Assembly (NCBI RefSeq): GCF_000192575.1
Contig: NZ_GL876934.1
Coordinates: 199,124 to 252,138, forward strand
From: Novosphingobium nitrogenifigens DSM 19370
GTDB taxonomy: Bacteria; Pseudomonadota; Alphaproteobacteria; Sphingomonadales; Sphingomonadaceae
DNA: 53,015 nt
Direction of reading: 5' to 3'
Shown here: in pieces, positions 25,703-35,464 of the stretch
Layout of the letters: every line of letters begins with the position of its first letter
How positions within the stretch are numbered: the first letter of the stretch is position 1
The notes under the pieces: generated by a model
Told to the model about the DNA's origin: nothing
The model's input: the letters and a program-made list of their open reading frames with translations, nothing else
Database searches by the model: none
Program-made: the position numbers and the translations under genes

Positions 25703-27781
25703 ATGACGCGATTTGTGACCGCATGGTTGCGCCTGCTTGCCTTTGTCGCATCCTGCCTCTGCGTCGCCCCCGCCATGGCCGAAAGCCTGCCCCCGCCCGG
25801 ACAAGTGCATATTCATGCACAACTCGTGGCCGAACGCGCAGGCCATCCGGGCGAAACGATCATGCTCGCGCTGGCGATGCACCCGGACAAGGGCTGGCAC
25901 GGCTATTGGTCGAACCCCGGGGATGCCGGGCTTGCCCCCACGCTCGACTGGACGCTGCCTGCCGGGGCCAGCGCGGGGGCCCTGCAATTTCCGGTGCCGC
26001 AGACGCTGTTGATCGCGGGGCTGATGAACCACGTCTACGACCATGATTTCGCGGTGCTGATCCCCTTCACGCTGCCGCGCGACGCGGCGCCGGGGGCAAC
26101 CCTGCCCCTGCGGGCCAAGGCCCAGTGGCTGGCGTGCACCGACACCATCTGCGTCCCCGAAAACGCCGACCTTGCGCTCGAGGTCAAGGTTACCGGCGCT
26201 GCCGCTCCTTCCGACCCGCGCTTTACCGGCTGGCGGGCCGAGCTTCCCGCGCCGCTCGATCGGGCGGGCGCCTTTTCGGCAACGAAGCAGGGCTATCGCC
26301 TTGCCATTCCTTTTCCCGCGAGCGCCGCCCTTGCCGACCCGCACGTCTTCATCGCCGCCGACGGCGTGATCGACTATGCCTCGCCCCAGATGTTCAGCCG
26401 CAACGGCGACACCCTCATCGTCGACCTGGCCCGGAGCAAAGCGCCTTCGGCCGAAAGCCCGACGATGCTCTCGGGCGTGCTGTCGCTCGGCAAGGACAGC
26501 GGCGGGATCAGCTTCGTCGCCCACGCCGGTCCCGTTCCGGCCGACGGCGTGCCGCTTGCCTCCTCGGGCACTGGCCATCCGGTCGCATTCTCGTGGCGGC
26601 TGATGACACTTGCGGTTCTGGGTGCGCTTGCAGGCGGGCTCGTACTCAACATCATGCCCTGCGTCTTCCCGATCCTCAGCCTCAAGGCGCTGACGCTCGC
26701 GCGCAGCAACAGCCACAATGCCCATGTCGAAGCCATAGCCTATACCGCCGGGGTGGTCCTTGCCTGTCTCGCGCTCGGGGGCATCATGCTGGCCTTGCGC
26801 ACGGCGGGCAATGAAGTGGGCTGGGCGTTCCAGTTGCAGGACCCCGGCGTGGTTGCCGTCCTGCTGCTGCTGGCGGTTGCCATCACGGCCAATTTCGCCG
26901 GTCTTTACGAATTGCCGGGGCTTTCGCTCGAAAGCGGAGCGCCCGGCAATTCGGGTCTCTGGGGCGCGTTCGGCACCGGACTTCTCGCCGCATTCGTCGC
27001 CACCCCCTGCACCGGGCCGTTCATGGCCGCCGCGATGGGGGCTGCCCTGCTGCTGCCGACGGCGGCGGCGCTCGCCGTCTTCGGCGCGCTCGGACTGGGC
27101 CTTGCCCTGCCGTTCCTGCTGATCGGCTTCATTCCGGCCTTGCGTGGCATGCTGCCGCGTCCGGGGGCCTGGATGAACACGTTCCGCCACGCCATGGCCC
27201 TGCCGATGGGGCTCACCGTGATCGCGCTCGGTTGGCTCGCCTTCCGCCTCGGCGGTCCGGTCTATGCAGCTGCGGCCCTGGCGCTGGCCGCGCTCCTGCT
27301 GATCATGCTCTATGCCGGTGGACGGCGCCAGCGAAAGGGAATCGCGATTGCCCGCTGGCAAGCCCCCGCCGCTGCGGTTCTGGCCGCGCTTGCGGTCCTT
27401 GCCACGCCTCACCTGGCAAGCGCGGAACGCCATGACGAGGCGAGCCTCATCGGCGCCCGCCCGTTCAGCGAAGAGGCGCTCGCCAAGGCCCGCGCCGCGC
27501 ACAAGCCGGTCTTTGCCTATTTCACGGCCGACTGGTGCCTGTCGTGCAAAGTGAACGAGAATGTCGCGATCGAGACGCAAGCCACACGCGACGCATTCCG
27601 CAAGGCCGGTGTCGTCGTCCTCGTCGGGGACTGGACGCGGCGCGATCCGGCCATCACCCGGTTCCTGACCAATGAAGGCGCTGCCGGGGTTCCACTCTAT
27701 TTGTGGTATCCGGCCGAAGGCGAGGCGCAGAAACTGCCGCAAGTGCTGACGCCCACAACGCTCGCCGATCTCGCGCACTGA
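25703..27781 (+). CDS. DsbD-family thiol:disulfide interchange protein
   Basis: A 692-residue membrane protein. A signal peptide (to about residue 27) is followed by an N-terminal periplasmic domain with the cysteine pair CTDTIC. About eight membrane helices carry the transmembrane cysteines in NIMPCVFPILSLKAL and VATPCTGPFMAAAMG. A C-terminal thioredoxin domain has DWCLSCKVNEN. It would pass electrons from cytosolic thioredoxin to periplasmic proteins. The ATG at 25703 is chosen since the longer frame (25664) puts extra residues before the signal peptide. It resembles ScsB/DipZ-type proteins. Confidence 0.9.
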   Translation: MTRFVTAWLRLLAFVASCLCVAPAMAESLPPPGQVHIHAQLVAERAGHPGETIMLALAMHPDKGWHGYWSNPGDAGLAPTLDWTLPAGASAGALQFPVPQTLLIAGLMNHVYDHDFAVLIPFTLPRDAAPGATLPLRAKAQWLACTDTICVPENADLALEVKVTGAAAPSDPRFTGWRAELPAPLDRAGAFSATKQGYRLAIPFPASAALADPHVFIAADGVIDYASPQMFSRNGDTLIVDLARSKAPSAESPTMLSGVLSLGKDSGGISFVAHAGPVPADGVPLASSGTGHPVAFSWRLMTLAVLGALAGGLVLNIMPCVFPILSLKALTLARSNSHNAHVEAIAYTAGVVLACLALGGIMLALRTAGNEVGWAFQLQDPGVVAVLLLLAVAITANFAGLYELPGLSLESGAPGNSGLWGAFGTGLLAAFVATPCTGPFMAAAMGAALLLPTAAALAVFGALGLGLALPFLLIGFIPALRGMLPRPGAWMNTFRHAMALPMGLTVIALGWLAFRLGGPVYAAAALALAALLLIMLYAGGRRQRKGIAIARWQAPAAAVLAALAVLATPHLASAERHDEASLIGARPFSEEALAKARAAHKPVFAYFTADWCLSCKVNENVAIETQATRDAFRKAGVVVLVGDWTRRDPAITRFLTNEGAAGVPLYLWYPAEGEAQKLPQVLTPTTLADLAH

Positions 27782-27797
27782 CGCGGGGCAAGGCGAC

Positions 27798-28580
27798 ATG
27801 GGCATCCCCGATCTTCACATTCCCGACCTTTACACGATCGCCGTCGCTTCGGCGGCGATCGCCATGCTGGTGCGCCATGTCGCAGCCGGGACGCGCCATG
27901 TCGTTGTCCTGCGCCGCAACCCGGAACCGGAATTCCGGGCCGCGTGGTTTGCTGCCCGCCTGCGCAAACAGGCGCTGACTTTTTTCGTCACGCCCATTCT
28001 TGCGCTCACGCTGACCGGGACCTGGGGACAGGCATTTCATCCGGCCATGGCCTCGGCCATGCTGACCCCGACGATCACGGCCCTGACCGGCCTGACCCGC
28101 GCCGACCTTGCCGACTTCCTGAATATCCCCCTGTTGATCCAGCTTGGCGTGATGATCGTGGTGATCGAACTTATCCCGCTGCTCCTGCGCTCGCGCCGGG
28201 TGATCGGGCTCGGCAATTTTGCCGCATTGCGCCCGCGCACCCCGCGTGAACTGCCCCCTGCGCTGGTGCTCGCGATCGGTGCGGGCGTGGGCGAGGAACT
28301 GATGTTTCGCGGGTTTCTTCCCGCCGTGCTGCTGACGCTCGGGCTACCGCCTCAGGCCGCGTTCCTGATCCCGCTTGCCGGATTTGCTGCAGGCCATGTC
28401 TATCAAGGACCTGTGGGCGTGCTGGCGACCGGATTTGCCGGAGCCATGCTGACGAGCATCTATCTTCTCAGCGGCAACCTGTTCGTCGCGATGGCCTGCC
28501 ATGCGACCATCGATATCGTCGGCCTCGTCCTGCGGCCTGCGGTGGGCATGATTTTGGCCCGAATTCTGCGGGCACGTTAA
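27798..28580 (+). CDS. CPBP-family intramembrane glutamic endopeptidase
   Basis: A 260-residue multi-pass membrane protein. The three CPBP/Rce1 motifs are present: GEELMFRG (Glu166, Glu167, Arg171), GFAAGHVYQG (His200) and ACHATIDI (His235). Substrates of bacterial CPBP proteins are mostly unknown; some are bacteriocin-immunity or maturation proteases. It follows the DsbD-like gene by 16 bp and is probably cotranscribed. Confidence 0.87.
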   Translation: MGIPDLHIPDLYTIAVASAAIAMLVRHVAAGTRHVVVLRRNPEPEFRAAWFAARLRKQALTFFVTPILALTLTGTWGQAFHPAMASAMLTPTITALTGLTRADLADFLNIPLLIQLGVMIVVIELIPLLLRSRRVIGLGNFAALRPRTPRELPPALVLAIGAGVGEELMFRGFLPAVLLTLGLPPQAAFLIPLAGFAAGHVYQGPVGVLATGFAGAMLTSIYLLSGNLFVAMACHATIDIVGLVLRPAVGMILARILRAR

Positions 28581-28719
28581 GACGGGCGATCCCGTGCGCA
28601 AGCATACGACCTTTGGCGGGAAATTGATCGAGATCGATGATTGAGTTAAGGGCCCCTCGACCATAGCGTCAGGGGTGGGGCAAACGGACTGATCTTTCTG
28701 GGTAAGAGAAAGGAACCCC

Positions 28720-29490
28720 ATGACCGCCCCCCAGGCTGCTCCATCAAGTTCCCGAAATACGCAAAGCACTTTGGCTGTTCGGATCGGCAGCAAATTGCGC
28801 CCGGCAATCAACTGGGCCGCAGCCCGTGCATCGCAAGTTCCATTGTCGCCGGTCATCGACGATTCCCAACTCGAATGGACCGCCCGCCTGCGCCATGCGT
28901 GGAAAGACATTGCTGCCGAGGCCGAAAGCGTGCTCGCCATGCGCGAACGCCTGCCGCGCCTGCGCGATGTTTCCCCCGATCACAAGCGCATTGCCGGTGA
29001 CGGGCGCTGGCGCTGTTTCTTCCTCCAGGGCTATGGCCAGAAGATCGAGGCCAATCGGCGCCTTGCCCCGCGCACCGCAAGCCTGCTCGACACCATTCCT
29101 AACCTCAATTCGGGTTTCTTTTCGGTGCTGGAACCGGGAGCGGTCATCCCGATGCACGTCGGCGTCACCCGCGGATTGCTGACCTGGCACCTGGGACTGC
29201 ACACCCCGACCGATCATCGCAAATGCTGGATCAAGGTCGACAATGTCACGCTGGACTGGCAGCCGGGCCATTCATTCCTGTTCGATGACACTTATCCGCA
29301 CGAAGTCCACAACGACACCGACGACTATCGTGTCATCCTGCTGGTCCAGGTCGAACGTCCGATGAAAGCGCCACTGCGCTGGTTGCCGGACCTGTTCCTG
29401 TGGGGCGTCAAGAAAACCGCGTTCGTGCGCGATGCGCGCGACGCCATCGAACGCATCGAAAGCGTGACGGCCCGGATGGAACGCGCCTGA
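28720..29490 (+). CDS. aspartyl/asparaginyl beta-hydroxylase family dioxygenase (LpxO-like)
   Basis: A 256-residue Fe(II)/2-oxoglutarate-dependent enzyme of the Asp/Asn beta-hydroxylase family, whose bacterial members include LpxO (lipid A 2-hydroxylase). Core features are GAVIPMHVG (His146), HLGLHTP, WQPGHSFLFDDTYPHEVHN with the second histidine (His194 or His197) and YRVILLVQVERP with the oxoglutarate-binding arginine (Arg204). The usual HxD carboxylate is not evident, as in several members of this family. The target, lipid or protein, is not known. It has its own 139-bp upstream region and a GAAAGGA ribosome site. Confidence 0.85.
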   Translation: MTAPQAAPSSSRNTQSTLAVRIGSKLRPAINWAAARASQVPLSPVIDDSQLEWTARLRHAWKDIAAEAESVLAMRERLPRLRDVSPDHKRIAGDGRWRCFFLQGYGQKIEANRRLAPRTASLLDTIPNLNSGFFSVLEPGAVIPMHVGVTRGLLTWHLGLHTPTDHRKCWIKVDNVTLDWQPGHSFLFDDTYPHEVHNDTDDYRVILLVQVERPMKAPLRWLPDLFLWGVKKTAFVRDARDAIERIESVTARMERA

Positions 29491-29520
29491 TTTCCAAGGG
29501 GGTGAGAGGCCCTTCCCCTC

Positions 29521-31833
29521 TCACCCGAACTTGTTGTCGCGGGGGAAGCCGGTCGGCGGCAGGCGTCCGGCCGCACCGCGCGCGACTTTCCACGGCAACA
29601 GGTCCTTTTCGGTACGGGTCCGCCCGGTTTCCCCGCCCATGGCCCAGGACAGCCCGTCCTCGAGCTTCAACGTGACGGCGTCGGAAAGCCCCCCGTCCTT
29701 GTACCGCTGCAGCGTGACGCCCTGCCCCTTGCCCAGCACCGGCATTTCGCTGAGCGCGAAAATCACCAGCTTGCGGTTCTCGCCCACGACCGCGACGTGA
29801 TCGTGCTCGGGCGCGATTTCGCGAACGACGGCCAAATGAACGCCCGGCTTGGTCGAAACCACCCCGCGCCCTTTCCGCGTTTCGGCGAGAAGCTCGTCCA
29901 TCTCGGCAACGAAGCCGCGCCCGTTGTTGGCCGCGAGCAGGAGCTGCCCGCCATGCCGCCACGGGAAGATCGCAACGACCTGCCCATTGGGATCGATGTC
30001 GAGCACGGTCCGGATCGGCTCGCCGAAACCGCGCGCGCCCGGCAACTTGTCCGCGCCCAGCGTATAGAACCGCCCGTTGTCGATGGCGATCAACAGCTTG
30101 TCGGTGGTCTGGGCATGGAACGCGAAAGCCGGGCCGTCGCCTTCCTTGAACTTGAAATCCTCGCCCTTGCCGTCCGTGCCGAGCGGCACATGCCCCTTGG
30201 CCGCGCGGATCCACCCGCGTTGCGACAGGATGACGGTGACCGGTTCCTTTTCGATCATCGCATCCATGCTGAATTCGCGTGTCGGCGCGGCTTCGGCAAT
30301 AGTGGTGCGACGGCGACCCAGAGCGGTGTCGGGCCCGTATTCCTTGCGCAGGGCGGCAAGATCACGCTTGAGCCGCGTCCGCTGGCGCGCCGGATTTTCG
30401 AGCAGCTTGGTCAGTTCGTCCTGCTCGGCCAAAAGCGCGTCACGCTCGCGACGCAGCTCCATTTCCTCCAGCTTGCGCAAGGAGCGCAGGCGCATGTTGA
30501 GAATGGCTTCCGCCTGTCGGTCGGTCAGGCCGAATTCGGCCATCATGACCGGCTTGGGCTCGTCCTCGGTCCGGATGATCTCGATGATGCGATCGAGATT
30601 GAGATAGGCGATGATATAGCCGTCGAGCAGTTCGAGCCGCGCGGCGATCTTGTCCAGCCGATGCTGCGAACGCCGCACCAGAATGTCGATCTGCGCGATC
30701 ACCCATTCCTGCAGGATCTGCTTCAGCCCCAGAACGCCCGGCGTGCGCCGCGCATCGAGCATGTTGAGATTGAGGCTGAACCGCGATTCCAGCTCGGTCA
30801 GGCGATAGAGCGATTCCTTGAGCAGGTCGGGATCGACATTGCGGCTCTTGGGCACGAGCACGATGCGGATATGTTCATCCGATTCGTCGCGCACGTCTTC
30901 GAGAATGGGCAGTTTCTTGTCCGCGATCAGGGCCGCGATCTGTTCGATCAGCTTGCCCTTGGCGACCATGTAGGGGATTTCGGAAATGACGAGCTGCCAC
31001 TGACCGCTGCCAAGCTTCTCGATCCCGCTGTCTTCCCATTCCCCCGCTTCGTCGCGTCCGGTCGAAAAACGCCCCCGCACGCGGATCGCGCCCTTGCCCA
31101 CTTCATAGGCGGAGCTGATCGCGGCAGGACTGTCGACAACCACGCCACCGGTCGGGAAATCGGGGCCGTGGAACACGGTCATGAGCTGCGCGTGTTCGAC
31201 ATAGGGATTGTCGATCAGCATCAGCGTCGCATCGACGATTTCCGCGACATTGTGGCTCGGGATCGAAGTTGCCATGCCGACCGCGATCCCGGTCGAGCCA
31301 TTGGCGAGCAGATTGGGGAACAGCCCCGGAAAGATTTCCGGCTCGTGCTCTTCGCCATTGTAGGTCGGATGAAAATCGACCGTGCCTTCGTCGAGCCCGG
31401 CCATCAGCCGCGCCGCCGTCGCGGTCAGCCGCGCCTCGGTATAACGATAGGCTGCCGCGTTATCGCCGTCGATATTGCCGAAGTTCCCCTGTCCTTCGAC
31501 CAGCGGGTAACGCAGCGCGAAATCCTGAGCGAGGCGGACCATCGCGTCATAGACCGACGCGTCGCCATGGGGGTGATATTTGCCGATGACGTCGCCGACG
31601 ACGCGGGCCGATTTCTTGAACGCGCCGGTCGGATCGAGTCGCAATTGCCGCATGGCCCAGAGCAGGCGGCGGTGCACCGGCTTCAACCCGTCGCGCAGAT
31701 CCGGCAGCGAGCGTGCGGTGATCGTGGAAAGCGCATAGACGAGATAGCGTTCCGACAACGCCGCATCGAAAGGCGCATCGACAATAGCGTCGAACGGATC
31801 GGGCTCATCCCGGGTCGGGGTATCGCTGGCCAT
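29521..31833 (-). CDS. parC: DNA topoisomerase IV subunit A
   Basis: A 770-residue type IIA topoisomerase breakage-reunion subunit. The catalytic tyrosine is Tyr131 in [10 protein letters not shown]; upstream [15 protein letters not shown] is the quinolone-determining region and the C-terminal half carries beta-propeller repeats. ParC rather than GyrA is favoured by the N-terminus ([17 protein letters not shown]) and the lack of a clear GyrA-box. At the classic Ser80 position (here residue 92) it has alanine. It decatenates daughter chromosomes. It is preceded by 119 bp of non-coding sequence. Confidence 0.94.
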   Translation of the reverse strand: MASDTPTRDEPDPFDAIVDAPFDAALSERYLVYALSTITARSLPDLRDGLKPVHRRLLWAMRQLRLDPTGAFKKSARVVGDVIGKYHPHGDASVYDAMVRLAQDFALRYPLVEGQGNFGNIDGDNAAAYRYTEARLTATAARLMAGLDEGTVDFHPTYNGEEHEPEIFPGLFPNLLANGSTGIAVGMATSIPSHNVAEIVDATLMLIDNPYVEHAQLMTVFHGPDFPTGGVVVDSPAAISSAYEVGKGAIRVRGRFSTGRDEAGEWEDSGIEKLGSGQWQLVISEIPYMVAKGKLIEQIAALIADKKLPILEDVRDESDEHIRIVLVPKSRNVDPDLLKESLYRLTELESRFSLNLNMLDARRTPGVLGLKQILQEWVIAQIDILVRRSQHRLDKIAARLELLDGYIIAYLNLDRIIEIIRTEDEPKPVMMAEFGLTDRQAEAILNMRLRSLRKLEEMELRRERDALLAEQDELTKLLENPARQRTRLKRDLAALRKEYGPDTALGRRRTTIAEAAPTREFSMDAMIEKEPVTVILSQRGWIRAAKGHVPLGTDGKGEDFKFKEGDGPAFAFHAQTTDKLLIAIDNGRFYTLGADKLPGARGFGEPIRTVLDIDPNGQVVAIFPWRHGGQLLLAANNGRGFVAEMDELLAETRKGRGVVSTKPGVHLAVVREIAPEHDHVAVVGENRKLVIFALSEMPVLGKGQGVTLQRYKDGGLSDAVTLKLEDGLSWAMGGETGRTRTEKDLLPWKVARGAAGRLPPTGFPRDNKFG

Positions 31834-31952
31834 GATCTTTCGACCCTAGCATCCGTACCGTTCGAGGCAACGGACGAAAGCGCGTAATCCCCGCTCTTTT
31901 CGCCCGTTTCTTTCGGCGGATCCCCCAGGTGATCCGCGCCTCTTGCAGGCGA

Positions 31953-32285
31953 TCAACGCCCCTGCATGTCGCGCGATTCTTCGGGAATACGCACTTCCAG
32001 CCCGTCGAGTTCCTCGCTCAGGACGATCTGGCACGAAAGACGGCTGGTACGGGTCACTCCAGCGGCAAGGTCGAGCATGTCCTCTTCATCGTCGGCGGCC
32101 CCGGCCAGACGGTCGAACCATTCGGCCGCCACGATGACGTGGCAGGTGGAGCAAGCCATCTGCCCCTCACAGGTTCCTTCGAGCGGCATGCCGATGTTCT
32201 GACCGACTTCGAGCAGGCGCTGGCCCGGGACCCCTTCCGCCTCGACCTTGCGGCCGTCGGCTGTCACGAAGGTAACTCTGACCAT
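31953..32285 (-). CDS. adrenodoxin-type 2Fe-2S ferredoxin
   Basis: A 110-residue ferredoxin. Cluster cysteines are Cys39, Cys45, Cys48 and Cys85 (GTCEGQMACSTCHV and RLSCQIVL), the C-x5-C-x2-C-xn-C spacing of ISC-type Fdx. It would supply electrons for Fe-S assembly or to monooxygenases. Its ATG shares one base with the stop of the cysteine desulfurase gene, supporting a role in Fe-S cluster formation with the two desulfurases. Distinct from the plant-type ferredoxins of the catabolic island. Confidence 0.93.
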   Translation of the reverse strand: MVRVTFVTADGRKVEAEGVPGQRLLEVGQNIGMPLEGTCEGQMACSTCHVIVAAEWFDRLAGAADDEEDMLDLAAGVTRTSRLSCQIVLSEELDGLEVRIPEESRDMQGR

Positions 32286-33373
32286 CAGTCCAACACTCCT
32301 TGCGCCCTGGCGGCGGCGTTGATCGCCGCGGCTGCCTCCTCCAGTTCCTCCACCTTCGTATAGCGCCCGAAACCGATCCGCAGCGCGCTTTTTGCTTCCC
32401 TGTCCGAAAGTCCTATCGCACGCAAGACATGGCTTGTCCGGCCTGAGCCACTGGCGCAGGCCGATCCGGCGGAAATCGCCACAGTGCGACATTCCGACAA
32501 CAACCGCCCCGCATCGAGCCCGTCGAGACGGATGTTGAGATTGCCGTGCCAGCGCGTGTCCGCCGAGCCGTTGAGCCGCCAGTCGGCAAAGGCATCCCGT
32601 GCAATCCCCCACAGCTTTTCCACATGCAGCCGGTCGCTTTCCCACAGGGTTTTACATAGACGCGCCGCCGCACCGAACCCGGCCGCCAGCGCCGGACTGA
32701 GCGTGCCCGAACGCAAGCCCCCTTCCTGCCCACCACCAAGGATGATCGGCGCGAGCGGCACACCATCGCGCACCCACAAGGCGCCTATCCCCTTGGGGCC
32801 ATAGAGCTTGTGCGCGGACAGGGCGATGAAATCGGCCCCCTCGGGGGGCGCCGCGCACTTGCCCGCCCCCTGCACCGCATCGCACAGGACCAGGGTCCCG
32901 GCCGATCGCGCCCGCGCCGCCACGGCCTCGACCGGCTGCACCGTGCCGATCTCGTTGTTGACCTGCATGACGGCGACAAGGTCGATGCCTTCGGGCAAGG
33001 GCGCGAGCGGATCGACAAGTCCGGCAGGATCAACCGGCAGGACGGCAAGGTCCGGGTCGATCGCCCGCGCGGTATCGAGCACAGCCGCATGCTCGATCGC
33101 CGAGACGGCAAGCCGCCGCGCGCCACTCCCGCGCAAGGCCAGATTGATCGCCTCGGTCGCGCCGGAAGTGAAAATCACGCGCCCACCCGGCGGCAACAGC
33201 GCCGCGACATCGGCCCGCGCGACTTCAACGGCAGCAGCAGCCGCGCGTCCAGGACGATGCGAACTGTGCGGATTGGCAAAGCCCATCGTTTCCGGCCCAC
33301 CGAGCCAGGGCAACATCGCCTCGCGCGCCTCGGGCGCAAGCGGGGTCGTCGCCTGATAATCGAGGTAAATCAT
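32285..33373 (-). CDS. cysteine desulfurase (second of a tandem pair)
   Basis: A 362-residue class-V PLP aminotransferase-fold enzyme of NifS/IscS type. The PLP lysine is Lys189 in SAHKLYGPKG and the persulfide cysteine is Cys306 in SAGSACASGSGRTSHVL, on a long IscS-like loop. It releases sulfur from cysteine for Fe-S clusters or thionucleosides. Start ATG 33373 overlaps the upstream desulfurase stop by four bases. The N-terminus reads LDYQATTP rather than the usual LDHAATTP. No IscU or SufB scaffold is in the window. Confidence 0.92.
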   Translation of the reverse strand: MIYLDYQATTPLAPEAREAMLPWLGGPETMGFANPHSSHRPGRAAAAAVEVARADVAALLPPGGRVIFTSGATEAINLALRGSGARRLAVSAIEHAAVLDTARAIDPDLAVLPVDPAGLVDPLAPLPEGIDLVAVMQVNNEIGTVQPVEAVAARARSAGTLVLCDAVQGAGKCAAPPEGADFIALSAHKLYGPKGIGALWVRDGVPLAPIILGGGQEGGLRSGTLSPALAAGFGAAARLCKTLWESDRLHVEKLWGIARDAFADWRLNGSADTRWHGNLNIRLDGLDAGRLLSECRTVAISAGSACASGSGRTSHVLRAIGLSDREAKSALRIGFGRYTKVEELEEAAAAINAAARAQGVLD

Positions 33374-34431
33374 CGCCGCACGCCTTGCGCAAGCGCAGTC
33401 CATGCCGACAGGAAACGGGCCACATCATGCTCCGTCGTCTCGCGCCCGATCGACACGCGAATGACTTCGCCCGGCCCCGCAACGCCCATCGCTTCCAGCA
33501 CATGGCTCGTCCGCAGCGAACCCGACGAACAGGCGCTTCCCGCCGAAACCGCAATGCCCGTGCCATCGAGCCGGATCAACTGCACATTGGCCGACACGCC
33601 GGGCAGGCGATAGGCCCCGATGGCCGCAATCCGCGCACTGCCAGCAGCAACGACGGTGCCGCCCGCCTCCACGATGGCTTGCTCCATTCCCTCGCGCAGT
33701 TCCATTGCCCGGTTCAGCCAATCGCGACCAGCGGCAAGCGCGGCTGCCATGGCCATCGCGCCGGGCAGGTTTTCCGTGCCCCCGCGATAGCCCCGTTCCT
33801 GCCCCCCGGTCGGCCGCAACAGGGCCCAGTCCCGCACCAGCAGCGCCCCGACGCCGATCGGGCCACCGAACTTGTGCGCCGAAATCGCGATCAGGTCCGC
33901 GTCGGGCAGAGGCATTTTCCCCGCACTCTGCGCACAATCGGCCAAGAGGACCCCGCCTTGCGCCCGGACTTCCCCGGCAATCGCGTCGAGCGGCTGGATC
34001 ACGCCGGTCTCGTTGTTGACATGCTGGACCGCGACCAGCCCATCGAGCCCGGTTGCAGGCAGGCGCACCCGCCCCCCGGCATCGACCGGCAGGCGCAGCG
34101 CGTCCCCGGCATGGCGCAAGACTGCTTCATGCTCGACGGCGGACACCGCAACCAAAGGTCGATGGCTGCGCCCGATGCCAAGGGCAAGCGCCTCGCTCGC
34201 CCCGCTGGTCAGGACGACTTCGCCGGTCCAACCCAGACTTTCGCGGATAGAAGCGCGCGCCGCCTCGAGCGCGGCGCGCGCGGCCCGCCCGGCCCGGTGC
34301 GGGCTCGACGGATTGGCCCAGATCGAGAACCCCTGACGCAAGGCATCGAAAGCCTCGGCCAGAAGCGGCGTAGTGGCGGCATGATCGAGATAGACCCGAT
34401 CGGAAGGGGGCGACAGTTCGGACAAACGCAT
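33370..34431 (-). CDS. cysteine desulfurase (first of a tandem pair)
   Basis: A 353-residue paralogue of the next gene. LDHAATTP near the N-terminus, PLP lysine Lys187 in SAHKFGGPIG and active-site Cys301 in SAGSACSSGSLRTSHVL are intact, so both copies look catalytically competent. They may form homo- or heterodimers or serve different acceptors. Translation is coupled to the second copy by an ATGA overlap. It is divergent from a COG2945 hydrolase gene across 140 bp. Confidence 0.92.
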   Translation of the reverse strand: MRLSELSPPSDRVYLDHAATTPLLAEAFDALRQGFSIWANPSSPHRAGRAARAALEAARASIRESLGWTGEVVLTSGASEALALGIGRSHRPLVAVSAVEHEAVLRHAGDALRLPVDAGGRVRLPATGLDGLVAVQHVNNETGVIQPLDAIAGEVRAQGGVLLADCAQSAGKMPLPDADLIAISAHKFGGPIGVGALLVRDWALLRPTGGQERGYRGGTENLPGAMAMAAALAAGRDWLNRAMELREGMEQAIVEAGGTVVAAGSARIAAIGAYRLPGVSANVQLIRLDGTGIAVSAGSACSSGSLRTSHVLEAMGVAGPGEVIRVSIGRETTEHDVARFLSAWTALAQGVRR

Positions 34432-34444
34432 TCCTGCAAGAACA

Positions 34445-34472
34445 TTGCTTTCGGGAAACCGATTTCTATATA
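34445..34472 (+). promoter_or_regulatory. candidate sigma-70-like promoter for the COG2945 hydrolase
   Basis: TTGCTT (34445-34450) and TATATA (34467-34472) separated by 16 bp, in the divergent gap, with an AT-rich stretch after it. It lies about 100 bp before the ATG at 34572. Assignment is by eye. Confidence 0.4.
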
Positions 34473-34571
34473 GCGATCATTCGAATTCCCAAGGAACAAA
34501 ACCCCGCGTTCCCCAAGGCGCCCCCGCACATGCCGGTGCGGCGCCGCAAGGCGTGTCAATCAGGATCAACG

Positions 34572-35228
34572 ATGCCCGCAGTCATCTTCCCCGGTCCCGA
34601 AGGTCGTCTCGAAGGCCGGTTCCAGCCGGCAGCGCGCGCCCGCGCGCCGATCGCCATGATCCTCCACCCGCATCCACAGGCGGGCGGGACCATGAACGAT
34701 CGCATCACCCAGGCGCTCTATCGGACTTTCGTCGCGCGCGGCTTTGCCACGCTGCGCTTCAATTTCCGTGGCGTGGGCCGCAGCCAGGGCAGCTTCGACA
34801 ACGGCATCGGCGAATTGTCCGACGCCGCTGCCGCGCTCGACTGGGTTCAGCAGATCCACCCCGAAGCGACCAGCACCTGGATCGCGGGGTATTCCTTCGG
34901 CGCGCTCATCGGCATGCAATTGCTGATGCGTCGCCCGGAAATCCGCGGCTTCATCTCGGTCGCCCCGCCCGCGAACATGTACGATTTCAGCTTCCTTGCG
35001 CCGTGCCCGGCCTCGGGGATCATCGTGCAGGGTGCCGCCGACACGGTCGTCACGCCCAGCGCAGTGCAAAAGCTGGTCGACAAGCTGCGCACGCAAAAGC
35101 ACATCACGATCCATCATGACGAGATCCCGCGCGCCAATCACTTCTTCGAGAACGAACTCGACGATCTGATGCTCTCGGTCGACAACTATCTCGACATGCG
35201 CCTCTCGCCGGATTGCCCGATCAAGTAA
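34572..35228 (+). CDS. alpha/beta hydrolase, COG2945 family
   Basis: A 218-residue hydrolase. Family features are ILHPHPQAGGTMNDRITQAL, FNFRGVGRSQGSFDNG, the nucleophile elbow AGYSFGALIG and a late histidine in IPRANHFFENELD; the acid is probably in QGAADTVV. The substrate is unknown. The gene is often found next to Fe-S assembly genes in alphaproteobacteria, as here beside two cysteine desulfurases. The ATG at 34572 (AGGATCAACG upstream) is preferred to a longer start at 34530. Confidence 0.87.
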   Translation: MPAVIFPGPEGRLEGRFQPAARARAPIAMILHPHPQAGGTMNDRITQALYRTFVARGFATLRFNFRGVGRSQGSFDNGIGELSDAAAALDWVQQIHPEATSTWIAGYSFGALIGMQLLMRRPEIRGFISVAPPANMYDFSFLAPCPASGIIVQGAADTVVTPSAVQKLVDKLRTQKHITIHHDEIPRANHFFENELDDLMLSVDNYLDMRLSPDCPIK

Positions 35229-35241
35229 TCCGCAAGGTCGT

Positions 35242-35457
35242 TCACTTCCCTGCCGGAGCCGTGGCCCCAACACCCGGCCCGGCAGGAAAACTCCAGATCG
35301 CGACATTGGCGGCCATGACCACGGCCAGCACCGCCATCAGGCCTGCCCGCCTGCGATCGCCGCGCCGCCACAGCGCAACGCTCCCCACCACCAGCAGGAT
35401 GTCCGTCAGGACGACCAGCGACAGAAGGGTATCGAGCCCCGGCAGGCTTTCGGCCAT
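35242..35457 (-). CDS. small two-helix membrane protein, unknown
   Basis: A 71-residue protein with two hydrophobic segments (TLLSLVVLTDILLVVGSVAL and AGLMAVLAVVMAANVAIWSF) joined by a basic loop WRRGDRRR. The ATG at 35457 lies eight bases past the GFA gene's stop, so the two are probably cotranscribed. It is not a family I recognise; hydrophobicity and tight spacing support it being real. Confidence 0.55.
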   Translation of the reverse strand: MAESLPGLDTLLSLVVLTDILLVVGSVALWRRGDRRRAGLMAVLAVVMAANVAIWSFPAGPGVGATAPAGK

Positions 35458-35464
35458 CGAAGCG

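Noticed and set aside
25592..27805. A 737-codon open frame antisense to the DsbD-like gene
   Set aside because: Arg/Gly/Pro-rich translation without domain features; the opposite strand has a signal peptide, membrane helices and a thioredoxin motif. Long antisense frames are expected at this GC content.
29797..31887. A 696-codon plus-strand frame opposite parC
   Set aside because: No recognisable domains; parC is certain on the other strand.
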